Origin: Latrodectus hesperus
Taxonomy: Eukaryota; Arthropoda; Arachnida; Araneae; Theridiidae
NCBI GenBank assembly: GCA_037975125.1
Contig: CM075854.1
Span: 62,326,071 to 62,390,070 of the forward strand
Reading direction: 5' to 3'
DNA length: 64,000 nt
In this document: piece after piece, positions 1-11,500 of the stretch
How the letters are laid out: every line of letters begins with the position of its first letter
Position numbering within the stretch: the stretch's first letter is position 1
Position numbers and translations under genes: made by a program
The notes under the pieces: generated by a model
Databases searched by the model: none
What the model saw: the letters and a program-made list of their open reading frames with translations, nothing else
What the model was told of the DNA's origin: nothing

Positions 1-420
1 AGTTTGCTGAGCATCCACCAAACCCAGATGTGTTCCTCTTATTTCCAGAATATAAAGCAAGATTCATCATTCCAAAAAACAGTTTTCCACATGTTCACAG
101 TCTAATGATGGTGAGCTCTGTACCACTGCAATTGATGTTTTGCATTCCGTGGAGGGATGTTCGGCTCTTGAGCAGCTGAGTAATCATGGAATTCAAAATT
201 GTTTAACTCTTGATGAACAATCCTGTGCTGCTAATATTAACGTCTTATGACCTTTGGAACTCCTGAAAAAATTTCAACAACAAGGATTTCAGAGTTCTGT
301 GGCTGCGTTCTTTAAACCTTTTCAGCCCACTTTTATGTTTTTCTGAAATTCACTGCCTTGACATTTCCACTTTACAATTACCTCACTTAAAGTCGATTTA
401 GCCTTTGGTAGAATGGTCAC
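1..420 (+). pseudogene. Decayed coding-like remnant, unidentified
   Basis: Two reading frames in succession look protein-like: one at about 4-115 (FAEHPPNPDVFLLFPEYKAR) and another at about 115-330 (CTTAIDVLHSVEGCSALEQL, later GFQSSVAAFFKPFQP). Frame changes and stops separate them, so this is a degraded sequence, probably a mobile-element protein. I do not recognise the family, and a truncated host exon at the very edge cannot be excluded. Confidence 0.25.
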
Positions 421-469
421 AATCTCATGAACCAATTTCCCACAAAGGTGGCTACTATACCGCCACAAT

Positions 470-628
470 CATTATCACCCCCACCTTCCGTTCAACAGTT
501 AGTGGGTTCGATTACTGACTCTGATATTCATACCTCAGACTTGAATAATTATAATGGCTCAGAATCTGCTTCAATTTGTAGGATTATGTCTAATTCTTGT
601 GTGCTGAAAATAGTAATTGGCAAACAAA
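470..628 (+). repeat. tRNA-derived SINE (family A), old degenerate copy
   Basis: It can be aligned by eye along its length to the four clean copies further on: CTTCCGTTCAACAGTTAGTG for the promoter B-box side, then a match to the GGTTCGGAATCCACTTTAAA region, then GTCTAATT...TGTGC and GGCAAACAAA at the tail. The tRNA-like 5' head is mostly lost. An apparent 127-codon frame across it (427-810) is not a gene. Confidence 0.65.
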
Positions 629-1462
629 TGAATCTAAACTTTACCAAACTGAAATTGCTCGTATGTGCAAAAATTTTACAACAGCTCACCAATAATCAAA
701 ATATCTGTTTCAAATATTTCGTTTATAAATCATATTTTGAAAATTTCACTTTAATCATCTATAATATTTATTTTACTAGCAAAATTCTTTGTACATTTCT
801 TAATAATTAAATCCTTAATTCCAGAAATTCTACATTACAGATGATATTGTGCTTTCTATAACTCTCAGGTATATAAATTTTTATGTAGCCTAACTGATTA
901 TTTTGTTGCCAAGTTTTGCTTTTTGTACCCTTCTTTTCAAATTTACAACAAAAATTTTTGAGTTATTAAAAATCAGCATATGTTTACTCAAATAAATTAT
1001 AATTTTGCTGATCACTATATATCTTTACTTCATTTGATTTTACATAGTTAAAATTTATCAAGCAAAATGTTACTGCTAACTTTTGATAGATATACTAGAT
1101 TTTTGATTTTGAAAAAGCAATTATTTGCTATTAGAACAATAACTATATTATATTTAGAGTGTTAATTCCCCTAACACTAGTAATTCGACTCATACTTGTA
1201 ATAATGTTTCCTAATCTGGAAAATAGGTATTTAAGTACATGAGTAACTTTTTGTAATATAAGTTCAAAGAGACCCATTAGCTAAATATACCTGATTATAA
1301 CATGAATTATACTCTGACTTATCTTCCTTATTTCATAAATCTATAATGAGAGATTTTATGTGAAGTTTTTTTTATTTTTTAGTATCATATTGAGAAGATA
1401 ATTTATCTATATCTTTTGAAGTTTTAATATTATAACATTTTTTATCACTTAGAAGAAGCTAG

Positions 1463-1807
1463 CTAATTTTGTCACTTGGAAAAAATATTTTTGATGTTTC
1501 ATGTCATAAGAATTTGATAGCAGTAATTAAAGATTTATTGGATGAATTACAAGAATATTTTGCAGATAGTGGTTTTAATTGCTGTTATGAATCTGAATTA
1601 AAGAATAGTAGTTTTCTTGATAACAATAATGATGCAGATTCCTCCATATCATTTGATTTGGATTGGCATAATGTTAAAACAAATGACAAACCTATCAGTT
1701 TTAAATTCACTGAAGACTTAAATATTTCTAAACAAATAAGTGATTGTAAATCTAATAAAGTTGATGATTACGAATTTTTTATTTGTTTATTTCAGAAGAT
1801 ATTTTAA
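1463..1807 (+). pseudogene. Isolated ORF, possibly piggyBac transposase N-terminal fragment
   Basis: The frame is open from 1463 to a TAA at 1805-1807, about 114 codons, with no clear promoter or splice context. It contains an acidic segment (NNNDADSSISFDLDW) and then DKPISFKFTEDLNISKQ and KVDDYEFFICLFQKIF. The order Trp, a P-x-F-x-F motif, then acidic-Y-x-F-x-x-x-F resembles the region before the catalytic core in piggyBac transposases. The similarity is weak and read by eye. It abuts the LINE fragment that follows. Confidence 0.25.
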
Positions 1808-2490
1808 ACCTCAGGTTGCATTTTGTGCACAATGAAAAGACCTTACTTCCAGATTCGAATGTCATGCTTTTCAGATGCCCACTAATAAGTATTGAGACAG
1901 CCGTTTGATCATGTCGGTCTCCCCCAAATTCTAACGGGCTCCCTGTGGTCTCCCTGCTGAACCTGGGAAAAGTGAGCAAGACTTGCATGTCTTCTCTTTT
2001 CTTTATAGAGAAAATTTATTTATAAGTTAGTGTGTAGTCTCTGTTGGCCAACTCAGAGTAACCTCTTGTATATAAGATATCTACAACTTCCTTGCTTTGG
2101 ATGTTAACATAGGAGGAAATCCACTGACAGTTGACATCCTACTTTTGGCTAGATTTTTAGGATTGGTGATAATCTGTATGCCCACAAAGTTGCATACATT
2201 CTACTCCACTCTTGTAGCTATGGAATCAAGCTACGACTATCTGTAAGAATCCAAATGTCACTAGATCCAGTGAGATGAAAGATAGTCTTTAATCCTTCAT
2301 TATGGTGATTATTTCACTTTTGAATACCAAGCAATTTTCTGGGTTACATCTAGAAAGCCAGGCATAAGAAAGGCTCTTCATAAAGACACTACTCCCAATA
2401 TTATTAAATTTGTCTTTCCTGCCATCTGTGTATATCTAAATGCCATTACTGGGAAAGCCATCTATGACTTTTAAAGCCAACTGTCTTAGG
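1800..2490 (-). mobile_element. Jockey-like LINE, 3' fragment (RNase H and C-terminal zinc region)
   Basis: Read on the minus strand from 2490 to 1800, a frameshifted protein appears: IYTDGRKD (RNase H first Asp), then a region ending in TDS-like residues, VNCQWISSYVNIQ (the usual WIPSHVxIxGNE strand), then FGGDRHDQTAVSILISGHLK and SMTFESGSK...CTKCN. The last part is the characteristic tail of arthropod LINE polyproteins with an RNase H domain. Stops and shifts are frequent, and neither end nor poly(A) tail is clear. Non-functional. Confidence 0.75.
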
Positions 2491-3054
2491 TAATTGGAAA
2501 CATTTGTAATATTAGTATACAATATAAACTAATAGATAATTACATTTGTAAAAAATAAGTTTTTAATTTGAAGAATTTAGCTCCAATTTATGTATTTATT
2601 ATCATAAAAAAGAAATATTGAATTTCATTTTAACTGAAAGAGTAATATACAGTTATTAAGCATATGAGAATTGGTTTCCTTTTCCTTGAAACATTTTCAT
2701 TTCGAAACAACTTCCATTATAATATCAGAGCTTTTTAATATCCTGGGTCTTAAGATGAAGTAATTGAATAATGCCTTAACATGGAACTAATTATAATTTA
2801 GTGTTAAAAACTTGCACTTCTTGGTGGAATATATCTGATTTAGTTTTGCCCACTACTGAACAACGAGAACTAAATGTTGTCTTTTTCTTTGACCCATTGT
2901 ATATGGAAATATTCCAAGACGACCTTGTATATTTTAGATTTTACAAAAGGAGCATGCACGTTGAAATGAAGAGAGATACAACTTAAAATGAAAATATTTC
3001 CAACTAAAGTGAGATGTGATGCATAATTTAGAATAAGATAACATTCTTATTCTT

Positions 3055-3094
3055 AAACTACATAGTAGATGCCAGTCTATCTACTATGTAGTTT
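3055..3094. repeat. Perfect inverted repeat, 16-bp arms, 8-nt loop
   Basis: The left arm 3055-3070 (AAACTACATAGTAGAT) is the exact reverse complement of 3079-3094. The loop is GCCAGTCT. Flanks do not extend the match beyond a couple of bases. No element or gene accounts for it. Confidence 0.9.
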
Positions 3095-4111
3095 TAATTT
3101 CTATATAAAATTAAAATAAAGATGATATTCTTTTTTTCTAAAGATAAAAATAAACTTTTATGCAAATTTTAAAATACTAAAGATAAAAATTTTTGTTTAA
3201 TATTATACTAGTGTTTTCTTATTTCCAGATAAGATTTTTATTGAAATTTTTCTGAGATTACTTTGAGTACATTTTGCGTGTGTGTGGAACATACTCTTTG
3301 ATTGAACAATTTTCAAAGTCTCTGTCATTAAAAGCTGAATCGAATTTTACATATTATATGACAAAAACAATTTTATAAACAATCAACCTGAATACTACAT
3401 ATTAAAGTATATAGATCATTTCAATTCAAAATTGATTCTGCAACATTCATTGTGTAAATCATTTCATATCTACTCGCAGAAATGCAGAAAGGAAAAGTCA
3501 ATTTTTAACCATTTTTCTCAAAAGAAAAAGATAAAAGGGCATATATTTTAATCTGTCTAATATAGAAATTACTTATAACACAACATATTTATAACAAATG
3601 ATATCAAAAATCAGTAATGCTGTTCACATAGAAATTATTTTAAATCTTTTTCAAATACAACTTTAGTAATTTACATGTATTTACTTATAAACAAAAATTT
3701 TATTGTGAAAAAAAAATCTTTATTTAAACTTTTTTTTATATCAGGTGTGTTGTTTTGAGGACTGTTTTTGAACTTATTTAGTCATTCAGTTAGTCTGTTG
3801 CTTATCATTTCCGTATAACCAATTATGGTTTCATCACTTCAAAAAATCTGTTATTTTAAATATGCATTTTGATAGCTAAGAATCAAATAAATCAATGAAA
3901 TTTATACACTAATTATTTTAAACAATAAATTCTGAAAATTGATATATACTATACCATAGTTTACAAAAAAAAAAAAAAAAACTACATTTTTTACACTCAG
4001 AGATGCATATAGCTTAAAATTTTTGTAACATATCTTAATATGGTATATTAAACAGCCAAGGAAAAAGAGTCAATATTTCATTGACAAGTATAGCATTTAT
4101 GGTAAAACCAT

Positions 4112-4290
4112 TTACATTTTCATCAAAATTGCAGCAGATTTAGAGCCAAACATCACCCTCAAAGGATAAAAATTTGTTATGCTAAAATCTTCAGCACTTA
4201 AATGGGTTGAAAGTGACCCTCTTCTTTCTGACAGGGGGCGATAGGAAATATTTTCTTCTTGTGGTGCTGTGGGAGCAATTTCTTGAAACA
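4112..4290 (-). other. Unidentified protein-like open frame (possible exon or processed fragment)
   Basis: On the minus strand the frame reads SLFQEIAPTAPQEENISYRP, then LSERRGSLSTHLSAEDFSIT and NFYPLRVMFGSKSAAILMKM before a TAA ending at 4112. Composition and residue order look like a real protein end, not AT-rich noise. The sequence before it on that strand is T-rich (TTTTTTTTTTAATCCAACA), which could be a splice acceptor tract, but the acceptor would be CTGTTTCAAG inside the frame. No AATAAA is obvious after the stop. I do not recognise the protein. Confidence 0.25.
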
Positions 4291-6052
4291 GTGATGTTGG
4301 ATTAAAAAAAAACAAACTTGTTGATAAAAAAAGTGCCCTTAAGAGTTCTGATATTTAACGTTACAACTATAGAGTATTCACATCATAACTATAAAATATT
4401 CATTTGCTATTTCTTAAATTCTTTTAGCTTTTTCATTAATATCTATTGATTGCCAAATTTAAATTTCAAAATAACTCAAGCTCTCTTTGCTCGCAAATTT
4501 TCGTTACAAGTATGAAAGATCCACATTACTTGCAGTATCATTTATTTTAGTTTGAAAATATGCTAGAGCTTCAAATTATATTTAACATTCAATGTCAAAT
4601 GTAGAAGTTTTGTACAAAATATAAAATCCATGTGATTGTTGCTGAATCTTATTCTCCTCATATTTTTACATAATCTTGGTAGCTTAATCCTTCTAATTGC
4701 ATAAAGCTCTATTGGTGATGTCATGCAATTTACTAAATTATTACTTATCAATTTGTTCATGTAAAATAGGATTCTGACAACTTTCAATCAACCTAAGTCT
4801 ATTGGTCACTCTTGACTTTCACTAATTTATCTGCTTTGCTAAAGAGATTTTAATTTCTATTTTATGTACACTGTCCATTGTTTTCTTAATTCTAAATTTT
4901 TTGATAGTGATATGAATGTTGCAGCTAGGTAAACCTTAATTATCATGACTGTTTGCCTGTTTCACTTATAATAGCACTTTACTTTTAAGATTGTTACCAA
5001 AAACTAGAACTGCCGATTTCAATTTGATATCAGTCACTTCCTATTCTGTGTACAAGAATTCTTATAATTAGTGTAGTTTTACACTAAAAATTAGTTTCTA
5101 TTTTAGTATTTGTTTTATATTAATATGTAGTTAGAATCACAAATATTTTTGCAATTACCACCAACATTACTTCTTCATCAAAAAGGGCTATTTATGAGGC
5201 ATTAAGTTATTAGTTGTTTAGTATAAACAGCATTCATATGTGAAGACGACATGCATCATCTTCTTCTTTAACGGCAAGATCTCTCATTTTTAATCCTAAC
5301 TCTCCTCTGCCTCTGGATAACATTAAAAGAAACATTAAAGTAAATAAAAAATAATAGGGCTTCCTTGTATAGTGATGCAGTTGTTGCTAAGAAGTGGAAT
5401 GTCATGCTTAACAAAAGTAGTAAAATTCCCAGTTTCCTGCCTCAATCTGTTGGAATTGCGTCTTTTTGTTTGCTTACTCAACATTACTATTTGTGTAGGC
5501 ATTTACAATTTATTGGAGTCAAGAATTCAGCTTGTTGCCCTCTGCTACTAGGGGGTTGTGGATGGTCACCTCAGGCATTGTCCCATTGTTCTAAAGTATC
5601 TTGAAGAGACAACCCTACAGATGATGAATTATAAAAGAAATTGAAATATTACCATCACTTTATTGGGCTATGGCTAATGGCAGAGATTCTGAAGATGTGT
5701 GTATGATAATAAAAGGATATTAATATGTATATTAACATAAATTAACTGTATGCTAGTATACTTATAACTAACATTTTTGCTATAAAATGCAATTTCTTTA
5801 TTTTTTGGATAGTTAATGTTTTTGTTTGTTCCAATATATAGTTTCTAAATACTAATATTGAAACAATGTTTTCCACCTAAAAAACTCATGTGCTAAAATT
5901 TACATTTTTATTTTAAGAAATACATTTCTAACTGCCGAGTTGGCTTTTGTATTTTAAATGTTTACCTTTTTTCTTTATGTGCTGTTTACAAATTCAGTGC
6001 AATTAATACACACTTATAGTATTTTGAAATTTAGTTTTAATTCATATTTTAG

Positions 6053-6236
6053 CGACTAGTTGATGCTACTTATTCTCAATCACCAGAACAAGCAATAAAA
6101 ATGCCGCAATTTTTTGCAAAGCCAAGTGATGCCACACTATCTGAAAGAACTAGATTAAGGTACTTTTCTGCTCTTCAAGATTTAAGGGAAGAAACAGGTG
6201 AAATAAACACATCTTCTGATGATGAAAATTATTCAG
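6053..6236 (+). CDS. NFRKB: NFRKB exon a (segment after DEUBAD)
   Basis: 184 bp, acceptor TTTTAG, donor GTATGT. It opens in phase 0 with RLVDATYSQSPEQA and ends with DLREETGEINTSSDDENYS plus one base. It aligns with the vertebrate segment LxRYLKVLREVKEECGDTALSSDEE. The internal ATG at 6101 is not the translation start: the frame is open to the acceptor, and homologues have a long domain before this point. Confidence 0.85.
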
Positions 6237-8462
6237 GTATGTTTCAATTGTATTTATATGCATGTATGTATATATATGAATCTATGTATATATTCAAATT
6301 AATAATGAATATTAAATTCCTAGATCACATTTTGGAAGGAAAAATTTTGAAAATTTTCTTTAGCCAAATTTATTGAAAATGAAATGGCTAAATTATTTAT
6401 TTTAAATAAAGTGATTTATTGATCCAAGAAGGCTTTTTCTTTTAGAAAAGGAAATATAAGAAAAAATGCAATGATATGGACTTTATTTTGTGAGATAATT
6501 TTAATGCTTTTCTTTTTTAATCATTTTAAATGAACATTAATGTTTTTTTTATTTTTAAATCCAATGTTTTAAGATACTAATAAATAAATAATGTTGATTT
6601 TTCTTTCATATCATGCAATTGATTCCCATCGTGCCTTATAAGTTGTAATAAAATAAATTATGCTCATTTTTATGGCATTTACTAATTTGTTATTTTCTTA
6701 AAATAAATTATAAGGATTAGTTAAGTGCTACTAATGAAGCTTCTTAATTCGGATTAATAATACCCACAAATGCTTTTGAAAGTGACAGAAATGTTATGAA
6801 TCAACAATTTTTCTAATTCTTTTTGACAGATTGTAATGGTGACAGTAGCTGTGTGCTATAGTCTTTGATTTCCAAAAGAAGGATGTTTTTTTTAATGCCT
6901 TAAACAATTTCTAAATCGGTCTAACTAAATGAACTTTAGTGTTAGTATTATGAGACAATATATCTTAAAATATGTGATTACATAATTGATTGTAATATGT
7001 ACATGGTTTTCATCTGTTCTTTTATGGTGATGACCACTTGCAATACTTGATAAAATAATTATCCTAATTATGTCTTAAAAAATACCTCTATGCCTTTCAT
7101 TTTTGAAAAGATAACCCAATTATGAATGTATTCTCCAAGTCACATTTTCTGTTGAAAAGAAAATGACTTCTAATAAAATATCTCTTTATCCATGCATTAT
7201 TTGTGCAGGTTTTCTATTTGAACTGCTTAAAAAATGTCATGTTTTTCATTTAAGTAAACATTTTGCTATAGTTATTGTATGTAAATTAGATTTATCTTTT
7301 AGGTATATCTATTACTGATGATTTTATTTAATGCAGTATTCAAAAGAAATAAATTTTTACCTATAGAAATGGTAGTTATTGCTAAGAAAAATATATTTTT
7401 ATGATATTTAAATTTATGATTAATTGTAATATGTGTAGTAATGCAAGTAAACTAATAAGTACAGTATAAATTAATTTATATATTAGTAACCAAAAGAATA
7501 CATTAGAAGTCTTTAAAGGCATGCCTAAATTATTTGATTATTATGTCTGTTGATTAAGCAAATCAACCTGATGAGTTTTAAAAACAGAATTATGCCTAAA
7601 TGTTTATTAATTTTCTGAAGTTTTAGATAATTTTCATAAACTCTTTCTCTATACTTTTCTATATATATAGTATGTACTGGTGAATATGACATACTTTCCT
7701 GCTTTGAAAGTAGGGCTGAAAAAACAGGTTGCATCTTATATATATAGGGTGCTCAGAAAGTAAGTTACATTTGTGGCATCAGAGATGACATCATTGCGAA
7801 AGAAGATCAAAACCTGCGCTGAAGATAATTGAGTTCCACAGTTTCCAGCTGTAGCAATTTCATTCGGATATTTTACACCATTGCTGTGTAATATGAGAAA
7901 AAAATACTGTGTCAGCTAGAAACTTTCAAAGTTGAAGCCCTCGGAACAGTATATTTTTTGTAGGCAAAAAGTTTAATCAATTCAGAAATTCATCATAAAA
8001 TATCAGCAGTTTATGGGCTATGTGCAGTGTCGTGCAGTTCACAATTTATGGGCCATATGCAATGTCATATCACGAACATGGTGAAGAAGGTGAAAGGCAT
8101 TATTCTCATCAATTGCAGAGTGAGCGTCACACATACTGTGCAGCACTTGGAAATATATGTTGGCAACGCTCATTCCATCATCCATTACCTACTAAATTAT
8201 TGCAAATTGTGTTCACCATGGGTTCCTCATTCCTTTAGTTCGGAACACAAAGAGGAAAGGCTTGCAGCTTCCTTAGAATTACTTCAGCATTATTCTGCGG
8301 AACGCAATGATTTGTTTAGCCGCATCATTACTGGTGATGAGAAATGGGTGCACCACTCCACTTAAGAAATTAAGCAAGTGTGGATGGAATGGAGACACAC
8401 ATCATTGCCCGTGAGAACAAAATCCAAAGCTCCCCCATCAGCAGGTAAAATCATGGCTACTG

Positions 8463-8545
<83 letters not shown>

Positions 8546-11500
8546 GAAAGAATTGTCAACACTGAATTTATGCTGAAAAGCACAGCCATTAATGCTGTGT
8601 CTTGTTGCACAACACTAAGAGGTTTGCACAAAGCTGTGTAAAATAAGTGACGTGGAAAGTTAAGTAAAGCCGTTGTCCTCTTGCACAATGACGCAAAACC
8701 TCATAAGACGTACACAGCATAGGATTTACTTTTCTGCTTTGGATGGGAGATCTGGAAGTATCTACCTTATAGTCCTGATCTGGCATCCTACGACTTTCAT
8801 GTGCTCAGCAAGTTCAAAGATCATATCAGTGAAAGACGATTTTCCAATAATGATCAGGTTCAGACAGCTTTCTAAGCTGTCTCAAGAACCTAGTTGTTAT
8901 TTTCTTTCATCAGGGCACTGAGCGATTAGTGTTATGTTCCAACAAATGTCTACATCAAGTGGGAGATTTCTAGTGAAATAGTGTGTCATATTGTATTATG
9001 GTGCACTTCTCAATAAGTGGTTTTTAACTTGCATTGATTGAGTGTAAATTACTTTTCGAATCCTCTTTGTACACCAATACTGCATTTGATATATCGATTC
9101 TTGGTTAATACCCTTTATTTTATTTTTTTTGATTTGCTTATTTTAACTTTGCAGTGCATACAGTGATGTGCAAAATTTGTTAACATGGTCATTTGTGTTG
9201 GGGGCTGCTTACAGATTTTTGAAAGATATAGAAATAAAATCTTATATCCAGAAATTTCTTCATAGGAAATTGATCAGCAGAATATAAATCTTTATAAAAT
9301 AATAAACATTAAAGAAATTCATTGAATAATTAAGGTAATTTTGGTTAATAAATTTTAACGAACTCAGGGCTTTGCACGAATTTCTCTTATTGCAAACTTT
9401 TGATCAAATAGCACTTTTAGTCTTGATAATTAAGTTTGTGTTGTACCCATTTGTTGCAGGTATGATTGTCTGTATATACACACATTTTATATTGCAATAA
9501 TACAAAAAGTATTAAAAATAACTTTTTATTTATTTTTGTGTACAAAAGTTACGTATTTAAAGCTTTAGTTTAGTTTTATAAATAATGTATCACACAAGTG
9601 ACACCCGCCACTGTCGATATATTGGGTGAACTAAATTCTGCTGTTTTAACATCACTCTCTCTGGCATATTGGTAGGTATGTTATCCATTTCTTTTTAAAT
9701 GTTTCTAAAGTTTGTGACTGGTCCATATAGACACATGACCTTTAATGCCTCCTCTGAAAGAAATTACATGGAGACAAATTGCGAGAAGGCACTGAGCACT
9801 CCAAGTTGCTCCTCATTAAAATGAGAAGTACAGGGAAGCGATTTGACCCCACAGTCATCAATGCAATTGAAGCGTGCACTGTTGCTATGTTTTGTTGAAA
9901 CTCTACTTCCCCAAGTGCATTTTATCAAGTTGTAGCTAAAAATATCTTCCAGCCTATTCAGATAATGATTTAAAATGACTGCAACAGTCTGTTCATTTTC
10001 TTCGAAAAACCATGAACCCCCAATTCTAACTGATGAGACTGCACAATATGTGGTGAATGAAAAGGCCTCTGAGGGAGTTCTTGGATGTTTGTGACAAACC
10101 AATGGCACGTATTTTGTTTATTATCAAATCCAATCAAATGAAAACGAGCCTCATCACAGAAGACAAGTGGTTCTTAATGTAAATAATCAAGAAGTGATTT
10201 ATAAGAATTTCTTCTAGCAATAAAATCACATCCAGAAAGTTTTGCACAATAGCCAGCTTCTACAGATAAAAATAAATTTTATTCAGCAAAATTTGCCTCA
10301 TGGAATGATAAATAATTCCTAGGGCAGGTGCATATTTTTTCGCCAAACACCACAGTGATCACAAGCGACACTTTTACTCCTTGATGTTTTCTGATTATCT
10401 GATGGGATGTGATCTGATTCATCTGACAAGACATTCATCTCCACCTCTTTTCTGCTCAGTGCCACTTTTCTTGATTCTTGTCACCTATAAAGGAATAAAT
10501 TTTCAGTCCAAAACAGGTCTGAAAGGCACAATATTAAAGCAATTTTGGAAAACCTGCTGGGTTGAAATAACCAAACTTCCATTTGAAGAATAGGCATCCA
10601 AGGCAAATTCATGGTGTTCATTACTCCAACACATTATGGTGACTGAACCATACTGTCACACAACTTTATAATCTCTTTTAAATGAAACAATGTCCACCTC
10701 TTTATCTTTACTAGTTTTTGTTACTCCAATTCTAAATAAGGAAGTTAGTTTGCTTCACCCTGTATATAATTTAAATATCAATTAATGATATATGTTTTTA
10801 AAATTTATGAGAAAAAGTATAAATTAAAAATAAATATCTTAATTCTAAAATTTCATTAAAATTAATTTCATGAAGTTTTCAAGAATATCCATGAAATCCT
10901 TGCAATATTTATGCTATTTATCTGATTAGTGGCCACATATTTAATACATATCACTTTTACTTGTATGTAAATGATGCTGTATTTTTATTTTAAGCATTTG
11001 AATGTAATAGAATGGCATTTTGTAGTCAGTCATGAATATTTGTCTTTTATAAAAAGCTCTTATAATTTTATGAAAAATTTATTTTAAGTTAAGTTTAAGT
11101 TTTTACATATTATTGAAATATTAAAATCAATGTTTAAAAAATAAAATTGCCTTAGAATTACAGACCAAACCACAATAGATCAATATTTTGACTGTATTTA
11201 TTAATTAATGATTTATTAAACACATTTAAATAATAAACTGGATTTACTTATTAAATGAGATTTACTATTTTTAATCAGTACTTTGTGCTTCTCTAAATAA
11301 TTTGAAACATTTTTCAAAAATTTTACTTTCCATTTCATACATATTTTATGTTCAGAATTCTTTGGTGATATGATATTATTTATTATTTAAACTTTCTTTT
11401 TAACAATTTCCTTTTGTAAATATAAATAAAGTTAATGTATTTTTAAATTTCCTTATACTTTTAACTTTAGATATCATTACATAATGCATTCTTTAAAATT

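Larger units (their letters stand above)
2491..6052. other. Intergenic or intron sequence, no confident gene
   Basis: AT-rich DNA presumably upstream of, or intronic in, NFRKB. Short open frames occur (2801-2986 and 5365-5604 on plus, 4563-4787 on minus) without homology I can recognise. The expected DEUBAD exon of NFRKB was looked for here and not found. A perfect inverted repeat (3055-3094) and a minus-strand protein-like frame (4112-4290) are listed separately. Confidence 0.6.

Noticed and set aside
427..810. 127-codon open frame.
   Set aside because: Its middle is a degenerate SINE copy; the rest is AT-rich sequence.
825..868. Small exon candidate between TTCCAG and GTATAT.
   Set aside because: The peptide KFYITDDIVLSITL has no match in NFRKB and the phase cannot be tested without neighbours.
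2801..2986. 61-codon frame with PLYMEIFQDDLVYFRFYKR.
   Set aside because: No family recognised, no splice signals in phase with NFRKB.
5365..5604. 79-codon frame, considered as a DEUBAD exon of NFRKB or a LINE piece.
   Set aside because: No residues match the DEUBAD segment and no transposon motif is recognisable.
8362..8688. 108- and 87-codon frames rich in Ile-Tyr repeats on both strands.
   Set aside because: They are produced by the (TA)n tract and run through the mariner element.
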